From positions 21,389-85,388 of the forward strand of contig JAZLFA010000040.1 in assembly GCA_045615545.1 (NCBI GenBank): DNA of 64,000 bases, in the 5' to 3' direction. Under the pieces are notes generated by a model that did no database searches, was not told the origin of the DNA, and saw nothing but the letters and a program-made list of their open reading frames with translations. This DNA is from SIG220 sp045615545 (GTDB lineage Bacteria > Bacillota_I > Bacilli_A > RFN20 > CAG-826). Below are positions 50,926 through 59,595 of this stretch, in pieces (position 1 is the first letter of the stretch; each line of letters begins with the position of its first letter). Both the position numbers and the translations under genes were made by a program.

Positions 50926-51387
50926 ATGAAAAGATTAAGTAGCGTTTGGTTTATGGCATTTAGCGTTGTTTTGGGATTATTATCACTCTTAATGATGTTT
51001 GTTCCTTTATTCAAAGCCGGTGGAACAGTTTATAACGCCACTACCGGATTCTTTGGTTCGGGTTCAGGTATCGCTGGTACTAAAGGTGCATGGCCAGCAT
51101 TTGTTGGATTTATGCTTATCTTAGTTAGCACGCTTGCAGTGTTGATTATCTCTTTACCAATCAATATTTCATTCGGTGTTGAAAAACTCGTTCTTATTGG
51201 TGGTTCTATTCTAGATTTAATTGGTTTAGTTCTCATCATGCTCATCACCGTTGAATGGTGTGACATAAACAACTGGATTATGTCTCCAAGTAATGGTGCT
51301 TGGTTATATCCAGGAAGTTACCTCGCTAGTTTCTTTGCTTTATTAGCCGTTTGTTGCAATGTTCAAGCATATAGACTAGATAAGTAA
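50926..51387 (+). CDS. Four-helix membrane protein, unknown (neighbour)
   Basis: 153 aa with four membrane helices (about 8-29, 48-70, 78-100, 124-146) and Gly-rich first loop (TGFFGSGSGIAG). Not recognised. AAGGGGGA gives it a strong ribosome site 39 nt after the previous stop, and a terminator follows, so the pair is one transcription unit. Confidence 0.65.
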   Translation: MKRLSSVWFMAFSVVLGLLSLLMMFVPLFKAGGTVYNATTGFFGSGSGIAGTKGAWPAFVGFMLILVSTLAVLIISLPINISFGVEKLVLIGGSILDLIGLVLIMLITVEWCDINNWIMSPSNGAWLYPGSYLASFFALLAVCCNVQAYRLDK

Positions 51388-51403
51388 TTCATTAATCAAA
51401 ACC

Positions 51404-51437
51404 AAAAAAAGCAGCGATAATAATAACCGCTGCTTTT
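51404..51437. terminator. Bidirectional terminator
   Basis: AAAGCAGCG/CGCTGCTTT (51408-51416 and 51428-51436), between the membrane-protein pair and convergent pepF. Confidence 0.85.
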
Positions 51438-51453
51438 ACTTTGTAAAATCTTA

Positions 51454-53163
51454 TTAGAATTTATCGATATCAAATTCGTTAAGAACTTTTGTACATCCTT
51501 TAATAACCTTAGCAACATTGACATCAATAAATGGATTACGTAAATGGTTCTTTTCAAGGTTAGAGACAAATGGTAATTTACCACCACATTTACAAAGCTT
51601 AACATATTTCTTCCAAGCCTTTTCGTGATTTTTGCGATCTTCTAAGAAGAATTGGAATGCCACTACTTGAGCAAGAGTGTAATCAATGTAATAGAATGGA
51701 GAACTAAAGATATGTGTTTGTCTCATCCAAATTGTACCTTTGTTTAAGGTTGGAGTATCATCAAATTTCTTATGTGGAGTATATCTGCTTTCAATATCTT
51801 TCCAAACAGCACATCTTTCTTCGTGTGTAGCAGTTGGATGTTCATAAACCCAGTGTTGGAATTCATCAACAGTGATTCCATATGGTAAGAATTCAATAGA
51901 ATCAGATAAATGATGATAACAATATTTTTCTTCATCTTTGCCAAAGAAACCTTTTAAGTATGGCCAAGCGAAGAATTCCATTGACATACTATGAATTTCA
52001 CAAGTTTCTAATGTTGGATTTCTATATGCTGGAATTTTAATATTTGAACATACATAAGCTTGGAAAGCATGACCGCCTTCGTGGGTTAAAACATTAACAT
52101 CACCTTGAGTGCCATTAAAGTTAGAGAAAATAAATGGCGCTTTATATAGTGGGAAGTATGTGCAATATCCACCAGGTTGTTTACCCGCTCTAGCAGAAAG
52201 ATCAAGCAATTCGTTTCTAATCATGAAATCAAAATATTCACCACTTTCTTCACTTAAAGCGTGATACATCTTTTTAGCTTGAGCGACTAGATATTTTTCG
52301 TCACCAGCTGGAAGAGGATTTCCGCTTCTAAATGAAACATTATAATCGTAATATTGTGGGTTTTTGATGCCCAAATTCTTCATTTGTTTCTTATATAACT
52401 TGTTACAGACAGGGACAACTGACTCAGCAATTTGAGCGCGATATCCTTTAACATCTTTAGCATTATAATCTGTACGTCCAAGTCTTAAATAACCAAGTTC
52501 TACGAAGTTCTTAAAACCAAGCTTTTTAGCCATAGAATCACGAACAGTAACAAGTTTAGAATATGTGTCAGCAATTTCCTTCTCGTTTTCTGCTAACCAT
52601 TTATCCATTGCTTGAGCAGCTTCTTTACGGGTATTTCTATCATTATCTTGAAGATATTTTCCTAATTGAGATAGGTTAATAACTTCGCCTCTAAATTCAA
52701 TTTTAGCGCCGCCCATAATTTCGTTATAATGACTTGATAATTTGTTTTCTTCAATTAACTCTGGAATGATTTTGTCATCAAATGCTTTTAATGAGCTATC
52801 AATCATTTCAAAGTAATATTTACCCAAGATTTTTTCGAGATCTTTTCTATATCTAGCTTTAGCAAGAACCTTATTAAATTCATTTGAGTATTTGCTTAAT
52901 AATGGTGTTAGTTCATCAACACGATCTTGAGCGTTCTTATAAACTTTGTTTGTAGTATCTAATGAATACAAAACATAGATAACACTGATTTGTGTTTCTA
53001 ATTCATCATTAAATTTGTTCCAATGTTTAATTGCGGTCATGGCTGTTTTAGCACTACCACATTCTTTTAATTCTTCAACTAACTTTTCAAGTTTGTTGAT
53101 GGTTCTTTTTTCGGTTGGAACAATCAATGGATACTTAGAAAATTTTAATTCTTCAGTTTGCAT
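51454..53163 (-). CDS. pepF: M3-family oligoendopeptidase (PepF-like)
   Basis: Cytosolic zinc peptidase degrading oligopeptides. 569 aa; zinc site HEGGHAFQAY near residue 375 with the downstream Glu in TCEIHSMSMEFFAW. An AAGGAGAAAA ribosome site precedes the ATG, 11 nt after the gpmI stop, so the two genes share a transcript. Confidence 0.92.
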   Translation of the reverse strand: MQTEELKFSKYPLIVPTEKRTINKLEKLVEELKECGSAKTAMTAIKHWNKFNDELETQISVIYVLYSLDTTNKVYKNAQDRVDELTPLLSKYSNEFNKVLAKARYRKDLEKILGKYYFEMIDSSLKAFDDKIIPELIEENKLSSHYNEIMGGAKIEFRGEVINLSQLGKYLQDNDRNTRKEAAQAMDKWLAENEKEIADTYSKLVTVRDSMAKKLGFKNFVELGYLRLGRTDYNAKDVKGYRAQIAESVVPVCNKLYKKQMKNLGIKNPQYYDYNVSFRSGNPLPAGDEKYLVAQAKKMYHALSEESGEYFDFMIRNELLDLSARAGKQPGGYCTYFPLYKAPFIFSNFNGTQGDVNVLTHEGGHAFQAYVCSNIKIPAYRNPTLETCEIHSMSMEFFAWPYLKGFFGKDEEKYCYHHLSDSIEFLPYGITVDEFQHWVYEHPTATHEERCAVWKDIESRYTPHKKFDDTPTLNKGTIWMRQTHIFSSPFYYIDYTLAQVVAFQFFLEDRKNHEKAWKKYVKLCKCGGKLPFVSNLEKNHLRNPFIDVNVAKVIKGCTKVLNEFDIDKF

Positions 53164-53174
53164 AGTTTTTCTCC

Positions 53175-54779
53175 TTATTTATGAATGATGAGAGACTCTT
53201 CATTCATTTCAACTGGTTTAGTTTCTCCCAATAACTCAATGATTGTAGGAGCAATATTGGCAAGTTTGCCACCTTCTTTAACTAATTCAATATCAGTTCT
53301 ATTAATACAGAATGGTACGAGATTAGTTGTATGAGCAGTAAATGGCTTACCATTTGCGTCTAATATTTCTTCTGCATTACCATGATCGGCTGTTACTAAT
53401 AATGTAGCGTCATTGGCTTCACACCAATCAATAATCTTACCGACGCATTCATCAACGGTTTCTACAGCTTTAACAACTGCGTTATGAACAGCAGTATGCC
53501 CAACCATATCACAGTTAGCAAAATTCAATATGACAACATCTAGATAGTGTTTATTTAATTCAACCATTAATGCATCAAGAACTTTATAAGCACTCATTTC
53601 TGGTTGTAAATCGTATGTCGCGACTTTAGGCGAGTTAATAAGGACTCTAGTGCAATTATTAAGTTCAGGTCTTTCTACACCATCAAAATTCATTGTGGCA
53701 TCAAAGAAGAAAGTAACGTGAGCGTATTTTTCTGTTTCAGCAATACGAAGCTGCTTATAGCCATGTTCAGCAAGCCAAACACCAAGAATGTTAGTCATTT
53801 TTGGAAGTTCGAAAGCAATCTTTCCTTTAACGCTGTCAGCGTATTTCATCGTACAGACATAAAATATACCTTTAAGTGGGTGAGTAGGAACATAAGGTTT
53901 ATATGCCAATGTTCCATCTTCTTTAACAGGAGGATGTTCATAGAACATTGGATTAGTAAATAATGTTGAAATTTGAATTGCTCTATCTGGACGATAATTC
54001 ATAAAGATGATTGCATCGTTATCAGAAATTCTTCCATCGCAATTTGCGTTATAGTGAGGAATAAGGAATTCATCACTTGCTTCTTTACCCATTTTTGGCA
54101 ATTCTTCATATTGTTCTTTGAAGAATTTTTTATAATCAGTAAAGCTTGGACCATCATGATCGACCATACAACGATATGCGACATCAACACGGTCCATGTT
54201 TTTATCTCTATCCATGCCCCAATATCTTCCGCCGATATCAGCAATATGACCAAAATGTAATTCGTCCATTTTTGTTTGAATCATATCAACATATGTAACA
54301 CCAGCTTGAGGATTAACATCTCTTCCATCCATAAAGCAGTGAACAAATACATCATCAAGGCCTTCTTTTTTAGCCATTTCAATCATTGCTAATATGTGCG
54401 TAATGTGTGAGTGTACGCCCCCATCACTCGTGAGACCAAAAATATGGAGTTTTGAATGATTCTTTTTAGCGTGTTCAATTGCTTCTAAATAGGTTGGGTT
54501 AGCAAAGAATGTTTTATCTTTAATCGCTTTATTAATCAATGTTAATGATTGGTACACAATACGGCCTGCTCCTATGTTCATGTGGCCAACTTCTGAGTTG
54601 CCCATTTGCCCATCAGGAAGTCCAACGTATTCACCAGAAGCATTAATCATCGTATAAGCATACTTATTAAAGAAAGCATCTAAATGTGGTTTTTTAGCTT
54701 CTAAGATTGCATTACCATTAGGATTAGATCTAATACCATATCCATCCATAATGCATAAAATAATAGGTTTCTTTTTCAT
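53175..54779 (-). CDS. gpmI: 2,3-bisphosphoglycerate-independent phosphoglycerate mutase
   Basis: Glycolysis: 3-phosphoglycerate to 2-phosphoglycerate using two metal ions. 534 aa; DGYG at the N-terminus, nucleophile serine in GQMGNSEVGHMNIG (about residue 63), and metal ligands in NFANCDMVGHT and VTADHGNAEEI. An AGGAGATAT ribosome site precedes the start. It follows the LemA-like gene by 9 nt. Confidence 0.96.
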   Translation of the reverse strand: MKKKPIILCIMDGYGIRSNPNGNAILEAKKPHLDAFFNKYAYTMINASGEYVGLPDGQMGNSEVGHMNIGAGRIVYQSLTLINKAIKDKTFFANPTYLEAIEHAKKNHSKLHIFGLTSDGGVHSHITHILAMIEMAKKEGLDDVFVHCFMDGRDVNPQAGVTYVDMIQTKMDELHFGHIADIGGRYWGMDRDKNMDRVDVAYRCMVDHDGPSFTDYKKFFKEQYEELPKMGKEASDEFLIPHYNANCDGRISDNDAIIFMNYRPDRAIQISTLFTNPMFYEHPPVKEDGTLAYKPYVPTHPLKGIFYVCTMKYADSVKGKIAFELPKMTNILGVWLAEHGYKQLRIAETEKYAHVTFFFDATMNFDGVERPELNNCTRVLINSPKVATYDLQPEMSAYKVLDALMVELNKHYLDVVILNFANCDMVGHTAVHNAVVKAVETVDECVGKIIDWCEANDATLLVTADHGNAEEILDANGKPFTAHTTNLVPFCINRTDIELVKEGGKLANIAPTIIELLGETKPVEMNEESLIIHK

Positions 54780-54788
54780 AATATCTCC

Positions 54789-55316
54789 TTAAGCAATAAT
54801 TTGCTTATCATTTACTTTTGCAAGTTTATATATGTATCTAGTTGGAAGAAAATGGATCCAATAGTTATAACCAATAACATCAGCATTATATGTTGCAACT
54901 AACATACGATAATTTGTATCCATTTCTTCAATAGAAGATAGTGCTTGTTTAATTTCATTATGTTTATTTAAAATTTCATCTCCACGAACAATAACAACAA
55001 TTTCATTTTTAAGCTGATTTAATGTTGCTCTTGCTGCGATACAAGAAGGCGTATCAGGAGAAGAAAAACATTTAGTATCAATTTGAGTGTATTTATTAAC
55101 ATATTCCGTATTTACTGGAATTGCGTATTTATTAACAAGCTCAAGTAATTTATGAATATTGTCATATTTTGATTGTAAAAATACAGCGATAGCGTGAGTA
55201 TGTTTCTTTAAATTAACTTTAAAAGAAACGAAGAAAATAAAATCGATGAGTACAAAGATTAAATAAACACTCACAATGATTCCAATAACTAATAATGCGA
55301 TTTGGTAACCTTCCAT
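54789..55316 (-). CDS. LemA-like membrane protein
   Basis: About 175 aa: an N-terminal membrane helix (about 4-30), then a helical domain ending YNADVIGYNYWIHFLPTRYIYKLAK, which matches the LemA signature (YN..V..YN..I..FP). LemA function is poorly defined. The frame opens at a TTG (55367); TTGAAT/TATTAT (55355-55326) predicts transcription from about 55319, so the ATG at 55316 is the start with almost no leader. Two internal Cys (CFSSPDTPSC) are unusual for the family. Confidence 0.7.
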   Translation of the reverse strand: MEGYQIALLVIGIIVSVYLIFVLIDFIFFVSFKVNLKKHTHAIAVFLQSKYDNIHKLLELVNKYAIPVNTEYVNKYTQIDTKCFSSPDTPSCIAARATLNQLKNEIVVIVRGDEILNKHNEIKQALSSIEEMDTNYRMLVATYNADVIGYNYWIHFLPTRYIYKLAKVNDKQIIA

Positions 55317-55325
55317 AGTATAAAA

Positions 55326-55355
55326 ATAATACCACAAGTGAATAAATATATTCAA
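55326..55355 (-). promoter_or_regulatory. Promoter of the LemA-gpmI-pepF operon
   Basis: Minus-strand TTGAAT (55355-55350), 18-bp spacer, TATTAT (55331-55326); predicted start 3 nt before the ATG at 55316. Confidence 0.6.
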
Positions 55356-55415
55356 ATAAATCGCCAATTTGACATATATTATCTATTTTGATAATATAAA
55401 AAAGAGGTTAAAAAG

Positions 55416-56252
55416 ATGAGTAAACCAATATTAGCTATTTTATACGATTTCGATAAAACATTATCGACAACCGATATGCAAAACTATTCATTCATTCCAA
55501 ATCTAGGATTAGAACCAAGTGAGTTCTGGGGTAAAACTTGTCAGTTCACAGAATCACAAGGAGTAGAAAGAATCCTTTCTTATATGTATGTAATGCTTAG
55601 CGAAGCTAAAAAGAAAAACATTAAAGTCACAAAAGAATACCTAAATGAATGTGGTAAAAACATTAAATTCAATCCTGGGGTATTAACTTGGTTCAAAAGA
55701 ATTAATGAATACGCAGCAAGCAAAGGAATGGTCGCAGAACATTATCTTGTAAGTTCGGGTACAAAAGAGATTGTTGAAGGCTCAGCAATTTGTAAAGAAT
55801 TTAAAGAAATATATGGATGTGAATTTTTCTTTGATGATAACGGTGAAGCTGTATGGCCAAAACGCGCTATCAACTTTACACAAAAGACACAATTTATCTT
55901 CCGTGTTGCTAAGGGCGCAACTGATGCAAACGATGATGACGGTGTAAACCAAAAAACTAACGTACTTAGAGTCCCATTCTCAAACATGATTTATATGGGT
56001 GATGGGATGACTGATATTGCCTCTATGACTTTAGTCAAGAAAAACGGAGGAACATCTATTGCGGTATATCCAGAAAAAGATATTCAAAAGGTTAAACAAA
56101 TCTATGATGATAAGCGTTGTAGCTTTGTGGTTCCAAGCAATTTCTCAGCTGGTTCTAGACTTGAAAAAATTCTACAATTAATTATCGATAAATTATCACT
56201 TCAAGAAACAATCGATGAACGTGAAAAAACACTTGCAAATCTATATTCATAA
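55416..56252 (+). CDS. HAD-family phosphatase (phosphoserine phosphatase-like)
   Basis: 278 aa. Motif I LYDFDKTLSTTD with Asp nucleophile, motif II LVSSGTKEIVEGS, and MGDGMTDIASM as motif IV. The cap between motifs I and II is the C1 helical type, as in phosphoserine phosphatase-like members. Substrate unknown. AAGAGG precedes the ATG. Followed by a terminator. Confidence 0.85.
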   Translation: MSKPILAILYDFDKTLSTTDMQNYSFIPNLGLEPSEFWGKTCQFTESQGVERILSYMYVMLSEAKKKNIKVTKEYLNECGKNIKFNPGVLTWFKRINEYAASKGMVAEHYLVSSGTKEIVEGSAICKEFKEIYGCEFFFDDNGEAVWPKRAINFTQKTQFIFRVAKGATDANDDDGVNQKTNVLRVPFSNMIYMGDGMTDIASMTLVKKNGGTSIAVYPEKDIQKVKQIYDDKRCSFVVPSNFSAGSRLEKILQLIIDKLSLQETIDEREKTLANLYS

Positions 56253-56302
56253 AATAGACAAATTTATCGAAAGTGCATTATAGTCACAAAATCAATTTAA
56301 AT

Positions 56303-56331
56303 AAGGTAGTTAAAATCACTACCTTTTTATT
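56303..56331 (+). terminator. Terminator of HAD gene
   Basis: AAGGTAGT/ACTACCTT (56303-56310 and 56318-56325) followed by T-rich sequence. Confidence 0.8.
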
Positions 56332-56357
56332 ATTTTGAGTGCTATTATTTTCTTGTT

Positions 56358-56723
56358 ATGGCCTATCAAATAGATGAACTAATAATCGGTAAAGTTACAG
56401 GTGTTAAACCTTATGCTTTGTTTATGGAATTCGAAGATGGCACTAGAGGTCTTCTTCATATTTCAGAATTAAGCGATAGCTATATCCGTGATATTGAAGC
56501 TTATGGAAAAGTTGGTGACCAATTAAAAGTTAAAGTACTTTCAGTTGATAATGCAAATGGTTTTTTAAGAGTTTCTTTAAAGAAAGTTCCTGAAGAAGAA
56601 AGATATTCAACTCACCAAACAAGCAATATTTCAACAATATCAGATGTAGATTTTTCCCCATTAGCGGAACATCTTGATACTTGGATTAAAGATTCATTAG
56701 AGAAAGCCAATAAGGAGAAATAA
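56358..56723 (+). CDS. S1-domain RNA-binding protein (YugI/GSP13-like)
   Basis: 121 aa. One S1 domain (residues 4-75): IDELIIGKVTGVKPYALFMEFEDGTRGLLHISELS, then KVGDQLKVKVLSVD and FLRVSLKK, followed by a short acidic helical tail. Relatives YugI and CvfD bind 30S subunits and RNA. No ribosome site; TATTAT at 56343-56348 predicts a leader of about 3 nt. It precedes pgi by 5 nt. Confidence 0.85.
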   Translation: MAYQIDELIIGKVTGVKPYALFMEFEDGTRGLLHISELSDSYIRDIEAYGKVGDQLKVKVLSVDNANGFLRVSLKKVPEEERYSTHQTSNISTISDVDFSPLAEHLDTWIKDSLEKANKEK

Positions 56724-56728
56724 GGAAT

Positions 56729-58006
56729 ATGGAATTAGATTTAACTAAATTACTAAACGAAAACGAACTCAAAGTATATGAAAAAGATGTTAAACGCATC
56801 AACAAAATGATTAATAAAAAAACTGGTCCAGGAAACGACTTCCTCGGTTGGGTTGATTGGCCAGTTAATTATGATAAAAACGAATTAGAAAGCATGATCA
56901 AAAATGCTAAATATGTAAGAGAAAACTTCGATATTTTAGTTGTTTGTGGTATCGGAGGAAGTTACTTAGGCGCGCGCGCTGCTTTAGAAGCACTAAACGG
57001 CTTAAAAAGTGATGATAAAATGGAAGTCATCTTTATGGGCCAAACGTTCTCTCCAAATTATGTCGCCCAAGTCCTTAATTATTTAAAAGGAAAGAAGTTC
57101 GCAATTAACGTCATTTCAAAATCAGGTACTACTACAGAAACATCAATTTCCTTTAGATTATTAAAAGAATTAATGATTAAAGAAATTGGTAAAGAAGCAA
57201 GTAAAAAAGCAATCTTCGCTACCACCGATAAAGAAAAAGGCGCTCTCAAAAGTGAATGCGTAAAAGAAGGCTATGTTACCTTTACACTCCCAGGAGATAT
57301 CGGTGGCAGATATAGTGTTCTTACCGCAGTAGGACTTTTCCCACTTGCCTGTGCTGGTATTGATATTAAAGCAATGCTTGAAGGTGCACAAAGCGCGAGA
57401 AAAGAATTTGATAACGATAATTTATCCACTAACATGTGCTACCGATATGCTGTTAGTAGAGATTATATGTACCGCCACAACAAAGCAGTCGAATTATATG
57501 TAACTTATGAACCACAAATGAGTCAAATCTCTGAATGGTTAAAACAATTATTCGGTGAATCAGAAGGAAAAGAAAAGAAAGGCTTATTACCTGGAAGTGT
57601 TACTTTCTCTACCGATTTACATAGCTTAGGCCAATTTATTCAAGATGGCACACCAGTCTTATTTGAAACAATTTTAATCGTTAATAACCCAAGATATGAC
57701 GTTAAAGTTCCACATGATAATGAAGACTTAGATGGATTAAATTATTTAGAAGGAAAGACTTTGTCTTTTGTTAACCAAAAAGCCTTTGAAGGAACATTAA
57801 AAGCTCATACCGAAGATGGAGGTGTACCATGTGCGGTTATCTCTCTTGATCATTTAGATGCTTATAACCTTGGTTACCTCTTCTATTTCTTCATGAGAGC
57901 GTGCGCGATGTCTGCTTATTTATTGGATATTAATCCATTCAATCAACCAGGTGTTGAAATCTATAAAAAGAATATGTTCCATTTACTTGGTAAAAAAGGT
58001 TATTAA
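56729..58006 (+). CDS. pgi: Glucose-6-phosphate isomerase
   Basis: Glucose 6-phosphate to fructose 6-phosphate. 425 aa, the shorter Gram-positive form. GIGGSYLGARAA, VISKSGTTTETSISFR, GDIGGRYSVLTAVGLFP and the C-terminal NPFNQPGVEIYKK signatures are all present. A TAAGGA ribosome site lies just before the ATG. Co-transcribed with the S1 gene. Confidence 0.96.
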   Translation: MELDLTKLLNENELKVYEKDVKRINKMINKKTGPGNDFLGWVDWPVNYDKNELESMIKNAKYVRENFDILVVCGIGGSYLGARAALEALNGLKSDDKMEVIFMGQTFSPNYVAQVLNYLKGKKFAINVISKSGTTTETSISFRLLKELMIKEIGKEASKKAIFATTDKEKGALKSECVKEGYVTFTLPGDIGGRYSVLTAVGLFPLACAGIDIKAMLEGAQSARKEFDNDNLSTNMCYRYAVSRDYMYRHNKAVELYVTYEPQMSQISEWLKQLFGESEGKEKKGLLPGSVTFSTDLHSLGQFIQDGTPVLFETILIVNNPRYDVKVPHDNEDLDGLNYLEGKTLSFVNQKAFEGTLKAHTEDGGVPCAVISLDHLDAYNLGYLFYFFMRACAMSAYLLDINPFNQPGVEIYKKNMFHLLGKKGY

Positions 58007-58025
58007 TCTTAAAAGATTTACTATT

Positions 58026-58057
58026 AAAAAAACGGCAAGACAAAAAGCCGTTTTTTT
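58026..58057 (+). terminator. Terminator of pgi
   Basis: AAAACGGC/GCCGTTTT (58029-58036 and 58047-58054) and a T run; it directly precedes the tRNA operon promoter. Confidence 0.8.
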
Positions 58058-58059
58058 CG

Positions 58060-58089
58060 TTGACTTGATAAATAACAAAGTGCTATATT
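58060..58089 (+). promoter_or_regulatory. Promoter of the five-tRNA operon
   Basis: TTGACT (58060-58065), 18-bp spacer, TATATT (58084-58089). Confidence 0.75.
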
Positions 58090-58112
58090 ATTTAAGCGTA
58101 TTAACGAAAAGC

Positions 58113-58188
58113 GGATGCTTAGCTCAGCTGGGAGAGCATCGCCTTTACACGGCGGAGGTCGGGGGTTCGAGCCCCTCAGCATCCACCA
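58113..58188 (+). tRNA. tRNA-Val(TAC)
   Basis: 76 nt with encoded CCA. Acceptor GGATGCT/AGCATCC, anticodon loop TTTACAC (TAC), D loop with GG, T loop TTCGAGC. Confidence 0.96.
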
Positions 58189-58205
58189 TAACTACGCAAA
58201 CATTT

Positions 58206-58289
58206 GGAGGGGTAGCGAAGAGGCTAAACGCGGCTGACTGTAAATCAGCTCCTTCGGGTTCGGCGGTTCGAATCTGCCCCCCTCCACCA
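58206..58289 (+). tRNA. tRNA-Tyr(GTA)
   Basis: 84 nt with encoded CCA and a long variable arm. Acceptor GGAGGGG/CCCCTCC, anticodon loop CTGTAAA (GTA). Confidence 0.96.
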
Positions 58290-58309
58290 ACAAACTCGAC
58301 TGAAAAGAT

Positions 58310-58385
58310 TGGGGTGTAGCCAAGAGGTAAGGCAACAGACTTTGACACTGTCATCTCGCTGGTTCGATCCCAGCCACCCCAGCCA
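58310..58385 (+). tRNA. tRNA-Gln(TTG)
   Basis: 76 nt with encoded CCA. Acceptor TGGGGTG/CACCCCA (U1-A72 as usual for tRNA-Gln), anticodon TTG. Confidence 0.95.
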
Positions 58386-58393
58386 AAACACTT

Positions 58394-58469
58394 GACTCGC
58401 TAGCTCAGCCGGTAGAGCACTTGACTTTTAATCAAGGGGTCTGGAGTTCGATTCTCCAGCGAGTCACCA
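58394..58469 (+). tRNA. tRNA-Lys(TTT)
   Basis: 76 nt with encoded CCA. Acceptor GACTCGC/GCGAGTC, anticodon loop CTTTTAA (TTT). Confidence 0.96.
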
Positions 58470-58477
58470 CTTAACTT

Positions 58478-58564
58478 GCCCAGGTGGCGGAACAGGTAGA
58501 CGCACAGGACTTAAAATCCTGCGGTAGCGATACCATACCGGTTCGATTCCGGTCCCGGGCACCA
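58478..58564 (+). tRNA. tRNA-Leu(TAA)
   Basis: 87 nt with encoded CCA. Anticodon stem AGGA/TCCT with loop containing TAA, class II variable arm. The acceptor GCCCAGG/CCCGGGC has an A5-C68 mismatch; the rest pairs fully. Confidence 0.94.
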
Positions 58565-58575
58565 GTTACAAAAAC

Positions 58576-58601
58576 AGCACTGTTCAACAGTGCTTTTTTT
58601 G
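58576..58601 (+). terminator. Terminator of the five-tRNA operon
   Basis: AGCACTGTT/AACAGTGCT (58576-58584 and 58586-58594) followed by seven T including the stem end. Confidence 0.85.
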
Positions 58602-58680
58602 TGCTCCAAATAGGTAAAAACAACATATATTTGATTTTATATTTTATATAATAGTAAAATATGAGGAGCGAGGTTTAAAT

Positions 58681-59595
58681 ATGAAACATCTAATAATTAT
58701 TAATCCAAGTGCTGGAAAACACAAGGATATTATTGAACTAATAAATAAAGAATTCCAAGGTTTAGATTATTTAATCTACGAAACAAAATGCGAAGGCGAT
58801 TCCACAAAATATTTAAAGGAATATTTTAAGAATAGTAAAGAACTAACAAGAGTCTATTCCTGTGGAGGAGATGGAACATTAAATGAAGTAGTCAATGGTA
58901 TTATCGGAATAGATAATGTTGAGTTAGCCTTATATCCAATAGGAACAGGAAATGACTTCTCAAAAATATACGGCACAGATAACTTATTAGACTTTAAAAA
59001 ACTAATAAAGGGTAAAGCTAGTCCAATTGATATTACTAAAATTAGCGGACCAACATTAAAAGAACCGCTTTATTCAATTAACGTAGTTAATTTTGGTTTT
59101 GATTCAGTTGTTGGTGCAAAAGGAAATGAAAATAAGTTAAAAGGTATAGAAGATCCATATGGATTTACTCACGCTATTATTCCAGCTATATTACATGGTA
59201 GAAAAAACAAGATTGAAATTTACGATGATAAAACAAAATTGAATGAAAAGGTACTATTATTAGGTTCTATTGCGCAAGGAAATTATGTCGGAGGGGAATA
59301 TCTTGCTTCGCCAAAAAGCAATAATGAAGATGGTTTACTAGATATCATTGTTGCAAAACCAATGACACTATTTACTCTATTATCTAAATTCTTTGATTTA
59401 TATCATGATGGAAAGTTCTTTGAAGATCAAAAATTTGTTGATAAGAAAATAGTTTATAGCAGAAGTAAAGTAGCGCGTTTAGTTGCTCCAAACGATGTTG
59501 ATGTATGTGTTGATGGAGAAATGATAAAAGGAAAAGAATTTTCTTTTGAATGTATTAAAGGCGCGATTAAATTTGTTAAGGTAGAAAAATGCTAA
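58681..59595 (+). CDS. Diacylglycerol/lipid kinase (DgkB/YegS family)
   Basis: 304 aa. The lipid-kinase N domain has INPSAGKHK, the catalytic YSCGGDGTLNEVVNGI (about residue 60-75) and YPIGTGNDFSKIY; a later DGEMIKG region completes the active site. It probably phosphorylates diacylglycerol released during teichoic acid or membrane turnover. GAGGAGCGAGG precedes the ATG. It overlaps plsC by 7 nt. Confidence 0.9.
   Translation: MKHLIIINPSAGKHKDIIELINKEFQGLDYLIYETKCEGDSTKYLKEYFKNSKELTRVYSCGGDGTLNEVVNGIIGIDNVELALYPIGTGNDFSKIYGTDNLLDFKKLIKGKASPIDITKISGPTLKEPLYSINVVNFGFDSVVGAKGNENKLKGIEDPYGFTHAIIPAILHGRKNKIEIYDDKTKLNEKVLLLGSIAQGNYVGGEYLASPKSNNEDGLLDIIVAKPMTLFTLLSKFFDLYHDGKFFEDQKFVDKKIVYSRSKVARLVAPNDVDVCVDGEMIKGKEFSFECIKGAIKFVKVEKC

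Noticed and set aside
58145..58354. Apparent short proteins over the tRNA cluster (both strands)
   Set aside because: They are translations of tRNA-Val, tRNA-Tyr and tRNA-Gln sequence.
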